DNA of 64,000 nucleotides from Mycobacterium sp. BK086. Lineage in GTDB: Bacteria; Actinomycetota; Actinomycetes; Mycobacteriales; Mycobacteriaceae. Shown here in pieces: positions 1 to 7,695 of this stretch. The notes below the pieces were generated by a model, which searched no databases, was not told where the DNA came from, and saw only the letters and a program-made list of their open reading frames with translations. Made by a program: the position numbers and the translations under genes. Where the stretch lies: assembly GCA_004362315.1 (NCBI GenBank), contig SNWL01000008.1, positions 1 through 64,000 on the forward strand, given 5' to 3'. Numbering within the stretch: position 1 is the first letter of the stretch; each line of letters begins with the position of its first letter.

Positions 1-351
1 CGTGAGGTGCTGTTGACCTCCGAGGAGCCGGTGGTGCGTCAGTTCCTCAACGGCCGCCGTATCGGTCCGATCGGTATGTCGGAGGAGAAGGACGAAGCCA
101 CGATGGCCGAGGAGCAGGCCCTCGTCGATGCCGGTCACCACGATGGTGGTGTCGAGGAGATCGAGGGTGTGCCCCCGCAGCTGACTGTCACCCCGGGCAT
201 GCCCGAGCGTGACGCGGTGCGCCGCCGCCAGGAACGGGTCCGCCAGATCCTGCACACCCTGCCCCCGGCCGCCCAGGAAGCCATCCGCGACGACCTCGAC
301 GGCACCCACGCACGCCCGAGTGCTGAGGCGGCACTCGGTGGAAGGAGTTAG
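1..351 (+). CDS. mkl: Mkl/MceG ATPase of Mce lipid importers, C-terminal end only
   Basis: The reading frame is open from the first base of the window, so the 5' part, including the ABC ATPase core, is missing. The visible 116 residues carry the tail typical of mycobacterial Mkl (MceG), including FLNGRRIGPIGMSEEKDE and a GVEEIEGVPPQ segment. In the family this is the shared cytoplasmic ATPase that powers Mce complexes importing sterols and lipids. The extreme C-terminus ends in GTHARPSAEAALGGRS. A GGAAGGAG ribosome-binding-like sequence lies in its last codons and appears to serve the tiny ORF that follows. The identification rests on recalled similarity of this tail and is firm. Confidence 0.9.
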   Translation, partial: REVLLTSEEPVVRQFLNGRRIGPIGMSEEKDEATMAEEQALVDAGHHDGGVEEIEGVPPQLTVTPGMPERDAVRRRQERVRQILHTLPPAAQEAIRDDLDGTHARPSAEAALGGRS

Positions 352-357
352 AGAACA

Positions 358-468
358 ATGGATCCCAGTCCTGATTACGACGCCAGCGACGAAGTCGAGT
401 ATTTCTTCAACTGGTTGCCCTGGGCTCTTCGTGGCGTCTACCCACCGCCCGCGTATCCGCCCGTGTAG
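358..468 (+). CDS. Possible 36-residue small protein downstream of mkl
   Basis: An ATG seven bases after the mkl stop opens a 36-codon frame rich in Asp, Glu, Tyr, Trp and Pro. It has an acidic start (MDPSPDYDASDEVEYF), a short hydrophobic patch around NWLPWALRGVY and a Pro-rich end. GGAAGGAG at 340-347, inside the end of mkl, is a good Shine-Dalgarno sequence about ten bases before the ATG, which suggests coupling to mkl. I recognise no family. It could be a small protein associated with the Mce ATPase or a chance frame. The RBS and the close spacing are the only support. Confidence 0.4.
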   Translation: MDPSPDYDASDEVEYFFNWLPWALRGVYPPPAYPPV

Positions 469-483
469 CCAAGTAGCGCCAAT

Positions 484-561
484 ATGAGTAGCAGAGTGAT
501 GGCTGTATTGCCATGGGAGAGAGATGCATTCGTCGATATCGCACAAGGGGAGTTGTTGTAG
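484..561 (+). CDS. Possible 25-residue leader-like ORF
   Basis: A 25-codon frame (starts MSSRVMAVLPWERDAF, ends GELL) whose TAG stop abuts the ATG of the next gene at 562, an arrangement that permits translational coupling. The stretch is less GC-rich than the rest of the window. Nothing in the peptide is recognisable. It may only be a fortuitous frame, but its exact abutment to the 111-residue ORF makes it worth recording. Confidence 0.25.
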   Translation: MSSRVMAVLPWERDAFVDIAQGELL

Positions 562-897
562 ATGCGCAAACGACCCGATCGCCTACGGATACCCCCACCA
601 CCAGTACCTCGCCCGAAGATCGATTTGAACCTACCCCGATTGGCCTGGGACCTGGTGGACCAGCGTCGCTCCTGCCTGGGCGAAGTCGATCTCGAGCGCG
701 TGTTCATCCAGCTCGGCGTCGGGGAGTATGCGTGGGTCATCAGAGCCGTGCTAGAAGCCTCGAAATCGTCACGTGAGCCCTTGCCCAGACGATTGTTCGA
801 CGACGTCTTGAAGTGGGTCGACGGGTACGCCGCGCATGACGACTACCCTCGCCTCCGTCAGCTCGTGACCGGTGCGCTCTTACAGCCAACAATGTGA
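562..897 (+). CDS. Orphan 111-residue protein of unknown function
   Basis: The ATG at 562 is preceded by AAGGGGAG about ten bases upstream and abuts a preceding stop. The protein starts very basic and Pro-rich (RKRPDRLRIPPPPVPRP), then has an amphipathic, probably helical body with Leu, Trp and acidic residues (LAWDLVDQRR, DDVLKWVDGYAAHDDY). No signal peptide or membrane helix is visible. I do not recognise a family. Its base composition is lower in GC than the flanks and it sits between mkl and an unrelated minus-strand operon, so it may be an acquired gene. Convergent with the nucleotidyltransferase gene that ends at 986. Confidence 0.6.
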   Translation: MRKRPDRLRIPPPPVPRPKIDLNLPRLAWDLVDQRRSCLGEVDLERVFIQLGVGEYAWVIRAVLEASKSSREPLPRRLFDDVLKWVDGYAAHDDYPRLRQLVTGALLQPTM

Positions 898-985
898 CGG
901 CGCCTGGGCTAGTTCAAAGACGACGAACCGCTGATGATCGCGGCAGGTGCTGTCGGTGAGCTTCAGGTGCAGATCATCGAATTCT

Positions 986-2137
986 TCACCTGAGTTGGGT
1001 GACCGGGGCTGGTGCCCGCAGCCGCTGGACGACGTCGCGTCGCCGTCCGGATTTCTTCCCGGTGACCTGCGCTAGATGTCCGAGGAGATCCCAGGGCACA
1101 TCCGCGGGATATCGCAGGCGCCGGGCACGATGCTGTTCGAGGTGGTAGAGCAAGACGCGGCCTGGTCGTCGGCCATCGCACACCGCCCAGTGGTTTCCAC
1201 GTTCACGCCAGCCGACGGGTCGTCGCCGCAATTCGGCCACGACGCGGCTCGGGACGGGAGCGGCGAACTCCCTGACCAAGAAGGCCAATCCGTCGGCCAG
1301 GGCCAGCGTCAGTCCGGGCCGTGCCGCTCGCTGCACTACATAGTCCCAATCGATCGTCGAGTTCTCGAGCAACAACATTGCATCGGCGATCCAGCGCAGC
1401 GGCGAGCCCGACCATCCACAACTGAATGCGCCGCCGACCGCGCCGACAAGGCACTCGGTCGGTGAGGGGACCAGGACACCACGACCCAGCAACGTTGCCG
1501 GGCAAGCGGTCTCGAAGACCGCCCGGTCGTCGCCGGCAACCTTGAACGCCCACCAGTGCAGGTCAATTTCGACGCCGGCCGCGTCTCGAAATCCGACGGC
1601 ATGCTGGGCTCCGATGGCCGTATGGTCCGCCTGCAACGTCGGCTGGTAGCCGGCTCCGCGCATGATGGCCACGGCTCGAGCTGCGTCGGCTTCAGGGATC
1701 AGGACGTCCACATCATTGGTGCGGCGCAACCCAATCCGTCCGCCGGCCATGGCGATCATGGCCGCACCCTTGATGAACACCATCGGGATCCCGGCGGCGG
1801 CAAGCGGTTGCGACATCTCCAGGCCGGCGGCGAGGGTGACGGCATTGTGCGCGAGCGTCTGGCGATAGACGCCCTTGAGCAGTGCGAGGTCGTCGTCGCC
1901 AATCCCCGCCGACTCGTGGTTGATCCACAATTGCGAGAACAACCGGCCGGATGCTTCGTCAACCTCTTCCAAAGCAAGGCCGCGGGCCTTCCACCTGCGC
2001 CAGGCAGGTGCCGCGGCATCGGCGCGCAAAATTGCCGCCTTGGCCAGATCGAGCTGCGCTGCGGTCGGGAACGGCAACTCGGTGGGGGAAACTTTCGGGA
2101 GGTCCAGCGAGGCTAGTCGGGCTAGAGCGCTCCTCAT
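986..2137 (-). CDS. Nucleotidyltransferase-fold protein (NTP_transf_5 type)
   Basis: A 383-residue protein if read from the ATG at 2137. That ATG overlaps the stop of the upstream ABC gene as ATGA, so I prefer it to the longer frame reaching 2206. It shows the nucleotidyltransferase_5 pattern: an FIKG segment near residues 121-124, R..NDVDVLIP near 139-147 giving the metal-binding Asp pair, and VEIDLHWW near 190-196 with a third acidic residue. Known members occur in lasso-peptide and capsule loci and are thought to transfer nucleotidyl or sugar groups. Here it is the last gene of a seven-gene overlapping operon with an HPr-kinase-like protein and glycosyltransferases, so modification of a shared peptide or glycan is a reasonable inference. 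The substrate is unknown. Confidence 0.8.
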   Translation of the reverse strand: MRSALARLASLDLPKVSPTELPFPTAAQLDLAKAAILRADAAAPAWRRWKARGLALEEVDEASGRLFSQLWINHESAGIGDDDLALLKGVYRQTLAHNAVTLAAGLEMSQPLAAAGIPMVFIKGAAMIAMAGGRIGLRRTNDVDVLIPEADAARAVAIMRGAGYQPTLQADHTAIGAQHAVGFRDAAGVEIDLHWWAFKVAGDDRAVFETACPATLLGRGVLVPSPTECLVGAVGGAFSCGWSGSPLRWIADAMLLLENSTIDWDYVVQRAARPGLTLALADGLAFLVREFAAPVPSRVVAELRRRPVGWRERGNHWAVCDGRRPGRVLLYHLEQHRARRLRYPADVPWDLLGHLAQVTGKKSGRRRDVVQRLRAPAPVTQLR

Positions 2138-3804
2138 GGCCGCTCGGCCATCAGCGACTCGGGTGTGACATCGCCGGATTCGAGGCGCACCACCCGGTCG
2201 GCCCACCCCGCGATGGCCGGGTCGTGGGTAATGATCAGGACGGCGGGTCGAGGATCCATCGCGTCCACCGCATGTTGCAGACGGGTGATCGAAGCCGAGT
2301 CGAGATGATTCGTCGGCTCATCGAGGATCAACAGGCGCGGATCGCCGAGCAGTGCACGAGCTAGCGAAATCGCTTGCCGCTGACCGCCACTGAGGCGGGA
2401 CCCGTCGTCGCCGACATCGGTGTCCACGCCATCGGGAAAGCGGTGGTCGAGCATGTCGGTGATCCCGGCCAACGAGAGCGCCCGCTCAACCTGTGCAGTC
2501 GTGAGATCGGGTCGGCCGAAGGCGACGTTCTCCCGGATCGTGCCGGCCCGGATGATGGTCTCCTGCAGCACCACCCCGATCTGTCGGCGCAACGCTGCGA
2601 CATCAAGCTCGTCGAGCCGGTGGCCGCACATGATGACCTCTCCGCTCCACGGTCGATCCAGCCCAAGTACCAAGCGCGCCAGTGTCGATTTGCCCGCGCC
2701 GTTCTCGCCGATCACCGCTACTCGCTCACCGGACGCGATCTCGAAGTCGAAGTCCCGCAGCACCGGGGCCGTGCGGTATCCGAAGGTCACGCCACGCAGT
2801 GCGACGGAGCCGTCGAACGGTTCGCGACGGCAACCGCTGTACACCGGAGGGAGCGGATCGGCGACGATCGCTTGGAGCGGCGACAGCGCCGCGGCCGCGA
2901 CCATCAGACTCGAACCGGCGCCCGCGGCCCCGGTCACGCTGCGCAGCAGCAGTATCAGGACGGCGTAGAACGCCATCAACGTGCCGATCGACAATGCTCC
3001 GGTGGAGGCCGCGACACCCCCGACGACGAGGATGATGCTGCCCGCGATTCCGGCGATCGCTCCGTTGACGATGGTCGCGACGCTGGAAGCCCACGCCTTG
3101 CCGAAGCTGTTGGCCTCGAGCGCCAATACGCGCTTGTCGCCATCGGCTTGTTCGATCTCGTCGACGCCGCGGGTGCGAATGAGGCGCATCGACCTCAAGG
3201 TCCCCAGGACGTGTCCGGCGTAGGCCCGGTGCGTGCCCATCCAGCGTTTGATCGCTTCCTCGGTGCGCTGTTTCAGCCTGGAATTCAATACCAGCAGCGC
3301 TACGGCGATCAGGGCCGCCACCCCGGCGAGCAATGGGCTGACGACGATCGCGACGACCGTCAGCGGGACACCGACGACGATTGCTTGCGCCACCATCACG
3401 ATGGAGGGGAGTGAGGCTTCCAGGCGTTCGCCGTCGAGCACGAGCGCCGCGTGCAGCCGTCCGATATCTTGGCGCTCATGCCAGGCCAGCGGCAGGTCAT
3501 GCAGCCGTGCCAAGACCTGTCGTCGAAGTGTCGAGACACTCTTGAACAACCCGATCAGGATTATTCGCCGGGCGAGCAGAGACAACAGTGCGGAGGCGGT
3601 GAAAAGCGCCAGAACCCCCAGACCGCTGATCAGCACCGCACGGCTGTTCGCGGCCGGAATCTGGATGGCAAAGATGTTGTGCACCAACAGCGTAATGGGT
3701 AGCAGCGCGGCGGACTGTAGGCCCAGAAATCCGATGCCGGTTGCGAAGCGCACTCGGTGGCCTCGCAGCAGTGTCCACAGTGCTCGCATGTCGGTTCGGC
3801 CCAT
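2134..3804 (-). CDS. ABC exporter, fused membrane and ATPase domains
   Basis: 556 residues with the half-transporter layout. Hydrophobic segments in residues 15-310 form the membrane domain, followed by the ATPase with Walker A GENGAGKS (about 366-373), a Q-loop VVLQET, signature LSGGQRQ (471-477) and Walker B LLILDEP (491-497). There is no N-terminal C39 peptidase domain, so it does not itself cleave a leader. The start is set by a TAATG overlap with the preceding glycosyltransferase stop. In this operon it probably exports, or flips across the membrane, the product of the PqqD, kinase and glycosyltransferase genes. Multidrug or lipid export cannot be excluded. Confidence 0.88.
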   Translation of the reverse strand: MGRTDMRALWTLLRGHRVRFATGIGFLGLQSAALLPITLLVHNIFAIQIPAANSRAVLISGLGVLALFTASALLSLLARRIILIGLFKSVSTLRRQVLARLHDLPLAWHERQDIGRLHAALVLDGERLEASLPSIVMVAQAIVVGVPLTVVAIVVSPLLAGVAALIAVALLVLNSRLKQRTEEAIKRWMGTHRAYAGHVLGTLRSMRLIRTRGVDEIEQADGDKRVLALEANSFGKAWASSVATIVNGAIAGIAGSIILVVGGVAASTGALSIGTLMAFYAVLILLLRSVTGAAGAGSSLMVAAAALSPLQAIVADPLPPVYSGCRREPFDGSVALRGVTFGYRTAPVLRDFDFEIASGERVAVIGENGAGKSTLARLVLGLDRPWSGEVIMCGHRLDELDVAALRRQIGVVLQETIIRAGTIRENVAFGRPDLTTAQVERALSLAGITDMLDHRFPDGVDTDVGDDGSRLSGGQRQAISLARALLGDPRLLILDEPTNHLDSASITRLQHAVDAMDPRPAVLIITHDPAIAGWADRVVRLESGDVTPESLMAERP

Positions 3805-4478
3805 TACGAGCCTCCCGAGGTGTGCCGTTGGCCGGCAACCCGCTCTCGCGCCAGGCTGAGATAGGCCTGGTGCAACTCGGGGCGGTGGACCCGGCTGAGG
3901 TTACCGGCGTGCGAACGGCGGAACAGCATGACGTCGGACAGCTCCAGCGTGGGGACCCCGAGTTCTGCGGCTCGCAGCAGCCAGCGCATCTGTGCCACCA
4001 AACTGTTGCCGAACGGGCCGATGTGATCGACGGCGTCCCGTCGGGCCAGCACCGCGCCCAAAATCGGAGCGGGGGCGATTGCTGAAAGCAGGCAGCCATT
4101 TTCGTCCATCGCCTGCTGGCGACCGATGACGAGCTGAGTGCCCGGCGCCGCACCGGCGGCACGTAGGCCGGTGCTGATCCGCCCCGTCGGCCACCGGTCG
4201 TCCGCGTCGAGAAATGCCAACCACGGTGCAGTTGTGTGCAGCACTGCTGCGTCCAGATTCTCGCCCGCCGACGGGCCGTGAGAACACACCAGGCGAACCC
4301 GCGGGTCAGGGTGGTCCCTCACGAGTTGCGCTGTCGGCGAATCGGATTGATGCGTGGCGACGAGAACTTCGACGACCTCCGGTTGGGCCAGTGTCGATTC
4401 GATCGCCTCACCGAGGAATGGTTCCTTGGGGCGCGCCGGAATCACGGCAGCGACAGCTGTATGCGAGTCATCAGGCAC
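3804..4478 (-). CDS. Family 2-type glycosyltransferase (GT-A fold)
   Basis: 224 residues when started at the GTG at 4478, which overlaps the upstream gene's end by eight bases. Longer frames would run deep into that gene. The N-terminus AAVIPARPKEPFLGEAIEST matches the nucleotide-sugar-binding start of GT2 enzymes. The metal-binding DxD-like motif appears as FLDADDRWP. The protein lies in the cytosol with no membrane helix. It is shorter than many GT2 enzymes and similar in length to its neighbour, from which it may derive by duplication. Donor and acceptor are unknown; the operon context suggests glycosylation of a peptide or glycan later exported by the ABC protein. Confidence 0.8.
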   Translation of the reverse strand: MPDDSHTAVAAVIPARPKEPFLGEAIESTLAQPEVVEVLVATHQSDSPTAQLVRDHPDPRVRLVCSHGPSAGENLDAAVLHTTAPWLAFLDADDRWPTGRISTGLRAAGAAPGTQLVIGRQQAMDENGCLLSAIAPAPILGAVLARRDAVDHIGPFGNSLVAQMRWLLRAAELGVPTLELSDVMLFRRSHAGNLSRVHRPELHQAYLSLARERVAGQRHTSGGS

Positions 4479-5154
4479 GTCGAACCCTCTTCCTGGCCAG
4501 CGACGAACGAACGATCGCCAGGTGTTCGCGCGCCCGTAGCTCGGTGTCGCCGGAGGCATTTCGCGCGTGCACGCGGCGCTCGACAAGTACCTCATCCACG
4601 ACTCCACTGCGAAGGCCCATGTCCTGAGCGCGTGCCGTCCACGCCATGTCCTCGGAAATCACGACTGGATCCGCTGTGAATCCTCCTGCGGTCGCGAAGG
4701 CAGATCGACGGTACAAGGTGGCGCTCGGCAGTAGCGACGGCTCTGGGATGCCGTTGTCCCAGGCCGGTTTCCACCACGCAGGCCGAGGTGTGCCCGGCTG
4801 GAGGAAGACCGAGCACAGGGCTCCAACGAAGCTCACATCGCGGTTGGCTGCGAGATAGTCGGTCTGGCGTTCGAGCTTCTCGGGTAGCCATCGATCGTCC
4901 TGATCGAGCAGGGCCAGCACGTCGCCATGGACGGCGGCGATCCCGTGGTCGCGGGCAGCGGCCTGGCCCACACGGTCAGTGTTGAGGATTCGCGCACCGA
5001 ACGATCGCAACAGCCGTTGGCTGTCATCGGTGGAGCCATCGTCCACCGCGACGACGTCGCAGGGTTGGACGGTCTGGGAAGCGATCGAGTCCAATGCTTC
5101 GCGCAGGAAGCTCCCGCCGTTGAAGACGGGCAACACGACACCGATCTCAGCCAT
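4471..5154 (-). CDS. Family 2 glycosyltransferase (GT-A fold)
   Basis: 227 residues with a classical GT2 start, IGVVLPVFNGGSFLREALDS, then VVAVDDGSTDDS and the DxD-type motif LLDQDDRWLPEKLE, and a downstream acidic SEDMAW segment that resembles the catalytic-base region. The ATG at 5154 lies eight bases inside the end of the upstream GT4 gene, so the two are translated together. It is a soluble enzyme expected to transfer a sugar from a nucleotide donor to an unknown acceptor. Together with the next gene it forms a pair of small GT2 enzymes. Confidence 0.87.
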   Translation of the reverse strand: MAEIGVVLPVFNGGSFLREALDSIASQTVQPCDVVAVDDGSTDDSQRLLRSFGARILNTDRVGQAAARDHGIAAVHGDVLALLDQDDRWLPEKLERQTDYLAANRDVSFVGALCSVFLQPGTPRPAWWKPAWDNGIPEPSLLPSATLYRRSAFATAGGFTADPVVISEDMAWTARAQDMGLRSGVVDEVLVERRVHARNASGDTELRAREHLAIVRSSLARKRVRRA

Positions 5155-6241
5155 GACACTCCAGCGCGGCGCACAGGGCGGCTCGGTTGACGTCGTCGTT
5201 GAATCGTGCCCGTAGCAACTCGGCGGCGCGATCGGCGAGTTCGGTTCCCAGCGTTGGACTTTCCACTAGCTGGGCCACGCAGCCGGCCATGTCGCTGTCG
5301 CTCTGTGCGTACAGCGCGTGGACCCCGTGTACCGCGGGAATGCCGCGTAGGCCATCGGCGGTGGCGACCACCGGGAGGCGTCGCGCGAAGGCATGCAGCA
5401 CTTTGGTTTTCACTCCGGACCCGCCGGTGAGCGGAACCACCATCACCGCCGCCTCCCGTAACGTCCGATCGATGTCTGCCAGCTGCCCGGTGACCGCGAG
5501 GCGCGGTCGGTCGGCTGCGGCGGCGAGCAGCCACGCGGGCGCTGCCGCGCCGATCACCGTCAACCTGGTGGGACCGGCGACGGACTCGATCAGCGGCCAT
5601 ACGCGATCGACCAGTCGGCGGACCGCTATCTCGTTCTCGGGCATACCCAGGTACCCGAGGAACACGATCCCGGTCCGCGGCCCTGTTGCGAGATCCTCAC
5701 TGTCCCCGTGGGCGTGCACCGCCGGAACGATGTGGATGTTGGCCTCGGCGTCGAGCCCGCGCAGTTCACCCGCGTCTTCCTCGGAGACGGCGACAACCGC
5801 ATCGGCGGCGGCGACGACCTTGCGTTCGGCTGACTTGTCCTGGACGGCGGCCGCCAGAAGCGGTCGATTGCCGGTGAGCTTGGCCAGGCGGTACTTGGCC
5901 AGGTACTCCACATGTGTGGCGTCGTAGACGAATCGGCTTGTCGGGCTGAAGGTCTTGACGATCGGCAGGACTTCGTCCGCCACCGGCAACCTGCTCGCGA
6001 TGACGATGTCGGGAGTGTGGGTGACGAGCCAGTCGTCGATGGGGCACCGCACGGTGGTGACGCCAAGGCTGGCTAGCTGCTCCTCGGGCCCGGCCTGGCT
6101 GGATGCACGTGGCCGCCGACTCGCGAACGTGACGCTGTGGCCGTCATTGCGGAGTAGCCGCAGCAGAGCAACCATCCGGGCCGCGCCACCGTCCCGGCAG
6201 GCCTGCGGCGGTTCCTGGTCCACGACGAGTACCTGGCTCAT
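5147..6241 (-). CDS. Glycosyltransferase, group 1/GT4-like (GT-B fold)
   Basis: 364 residues. The N-terminal half starts MSQVLVVDQEPPQACRDGG, resembling GT-B enzymes that bind the acceptor there. The C-terminal half contains FLGYLGMPENE and the segment PLTGGSGVKTKVLHAFARR followed by LPVVAT, the usual nucleotide-sugar site of GT4 enzymes. The ATG at 6241 overlaps the stop of the kinase-like gene as ATGA. It is the third sugar transferase in the operon, so the product may carry several sugars. Confidence 0.87.
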   Translation of the reverse strand: MSQVLVVDQEPPQACRDGGAARMVALLRLLRNDGHSVTFASRRPRASSQAGPEEQLASLGVTTVRCPIDDWLVTHTPDIVIASRLPVADEVLPIVKTFSPTSRFVYDATHVEYLAKYRLAKLTGNRPLLAAAVQDKSAERKVVAAADAVVAVSEEDAGELRGLDAEANIHIVPAVHAHGDSEDLATGPRTGIVFLGYLGMPENEIAVRRLVDRVWPLIESVAGPTRLTVIGAAAPAWLLAAAADRPRLAVTGQLADIDRTLREAAVMVVPLTGGSGVKTKVLHAFARRLPVVATADGLRGIPAVHGVHALYAQSDSDMAGCVAQLVESPTLGTELADRAAELLRARFNDDVNRAALCAALECHG

Positions 6242-7224
6242 GCCGCGACCGCTTCTGCGATGGCAGGGACACCACGATCGGCGCCGAGGTTCAGGTGATA
6301 AGCGGGCGCGGCACGTGCCAGGTCGGCGAGCAGTCCCAGACTCGGCTTTCCTTCTGCCGGGGCCTGCAGCAGGGTGGACGGTGCCAGAGCGCGGAGCGCC
6401 TCGGCGGGGCTGGTCGGGGTGAGAGTCGAGTGGCGGGCGTTCACGACGCGGGGGAGCAGGATGGCCGCGACGTCGAGAAAATCGGTCGTGGCACCGGGCA
6501 GGTCGTCCCCCACGATGAGGGTCCGGCGATCATCCCGATCTGCCGGTCCGCGTTCGCCGACCTTGATCGAGTTGTACAGATTCCAGGCACGCGCACGGCC
6601 GTCGTCGAGTTCGATAACCGAGTAGTCGTCACCGACGACTTGCAGCCCTGCCAGGAGGCAGGCCATGGTCGTCGTCGACTTGCCGGAGCCGCCGGGACCG
6701 GCCAGTAGAGCACCTCGCCCGTCGGAACCGACTGCGGCCGAATGGATGAGCTGATGCCTTCGGCCCGTCAACGCGAAGTGCAGGGCCGTACGAAACGGGG
6801 CTGCGCGGTCCCACCGAGTCACGCCGCGGGCGCCGGCGAACCAACAGCAGGCCAAGCGTCGCTCGTTGTCCCACAGGACCAGGCTGGTCTCATCGGGTGC
6901 CGCACAGGTCCGGACGGGCCCGTGGGAAAGGCCGGCGACTGAACCGCCACGGCCCAAATGTGAAGGGCCCCAGGGAAAGGGTCCTAGTGGCGTGCTCCAC
7001 GCGACGAGCTGGACTATGGGGGCAGACGTCGGTTCGCACAGGTGATGACGTAGCGCAGGCATCAGCGCGCTATCCAACTCTGGGTCGGCAATGTTGAGTT
7101 GGATGGTGATTCCGGCGATGCGCAGCCATAGCGCCGGTACCGACGACGCCGCATGCAGGGCGCGGTTTACGACCATCCCCCGGAATGCCTGCGGGGCGGC
7201 GGCCAGTTGCCCCGCAGTCGTCAC
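6238..7224 (-). CDS. HPr-kinase-like P-loop protein
   Basis: 328 residues. A Walker A motif GPGGSGKS (about 176-183) follows QLIHSAAVG, and a GDDYSVIE segment lies about 15 residues after the loop. This is the order seen in HPr serine kinase-like proteins encoded beside PqqD-like proteins. Real HPr kinases belong to phosphotransferase regulation, but stand-alone relatives in lasso-peptide loci phosphorylate the peptide C-terminus (as described for the paeninodin locus). The ATG overlaps the pqqD-like stop by four bases. The N-terminal 150 residues are not recognisable. Peptide kinase is the favoured role by context; an ATPase acting on a glycan precursor is an alternative. Confidence 0.78.
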   Translation of the reverse strand: MTTAGQLAAAPQAFRGMVVNRALHAASSVPALWLRIAGITIQLNIADPELDSALMPALRHHLCEPTSAPIVQLVAWSTPLGPFPWGPSHLGRGGSVAGLSHGPVRTCAAPDETSLVLWDNERRLACCWFAGARGVTRWDRAAPFRTALHFALTGRRHQLIHSAAVGSDGRGALLAGPGGSGKSTTTMACLLAGLQVVGDDYSVIELDDGRARAWNLYNSIKVGERGPADRDDRRTLIVGDDLPGATTDFLDVAAILLPRVVNARHSTLTPTSPAEALRALAPSTLLQAPAEGKPSLGLLADLARAAPAYHLNLGADRGVPAIAEAVAA

Positions 7225-7622
7225 GGACTGCTTGGAACGGTCGGCCAGCCTGCGCCGCGCTCGACATCGTGGACGGGGTCGAGCAGGAGGTGCTCCCGCA
7301 GATCGTCATAGACACGCAAGGTCGGGATGGTGAAGGTGCCAAGCGCGCCGCCGCCGTCGGGCGCTGCGGGAGGCGACACCGTGAGCAATCCATGGTCGAA
7401 GAGTTGCTGATGGAACGCGACGATCGCCGCTGTCATCGCGACGGAATCTGCGTCGTGCGCGGTGGCCAATGCCGATGCCGACTGCGCAGGGCTCTCGCCG
7501 GTCAGGAGACGGGCCCACAAGTCGGCGCCCGAACCCTCCAGGCTGAAGTAGGTGCCGCGGGCGAGGTCGATGATGACCGTCTCTCCGTCGAGGGTTTCGT
7601 GCACCACCTGATCACTTAGCAC
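7221..7622 (-). CDS. PqqD-like peptide-binding protein
   Basis: 133 residues from a GTG at 7622. The first 90 residues follow the PqqD/RRE pattern: DQVVHETLDGETVIIDLARG, then TYFSLEGSGADLWARLL and a small helical region. In known systems this fold binds the leader of a ribosomal peptide and presents it to modifying enzymes. The C-terminal 45 residues (after PDGGGALGTF) are extra and unrecognised. The gene is the first large one in the operon with the HPr-kinase-like protein. A Cys-rich micro-ORF overlaps its start. No clear ribosome-binding site precedes the GTG, which fits coupling to that micro-ORF. Confidence 0.78.
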   Translation of the reverse strand: MLSDQVVHETLDGETVIIDLARGTYFSLEGSGADLWARLLTGESPAQSASALATAHDADSVAMTAAIVAFHQQLFDHGLLTVSPPAAPDGGGALGTFTIPTLRVYDDLREHLLLDPVHDVERGAGWPTVPSSP

Positions 7623-7659
7623 AATTGCAAATTACACAGCATCCTGGCTGTTCAGGCAT
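7612..7659 (-). CDS. Cys-rich 15-codon micro-ORF overlapping the pqqD-like start
   Basis: Directly before the PqqD-like gene an ATG opens a 15-codon frame reading MPEQPGCCVICNCAK, whose TGA lies 11 bases inside the next gene. Four of fifteen codons are Cys. Two readings are possible. It could be a very short RiPP precursor for the operon. Or it could be a cysteine-sensing leader peptide, since multi-Cys upstream ORFs coupled to downstream genes have been reported in mycobacteria. Only a weak GGAAAG lies upstream, about a dozen bases away. The composition and position are seen directly; expression is unproven. Confidence 0.4.
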   Translation of the reverse strand: MPEQPGCCVICNCAK

Positions 7660-7695
7660 CTTTTATCGAAACTTTCCGCGTTGCCGGATTCGCGG

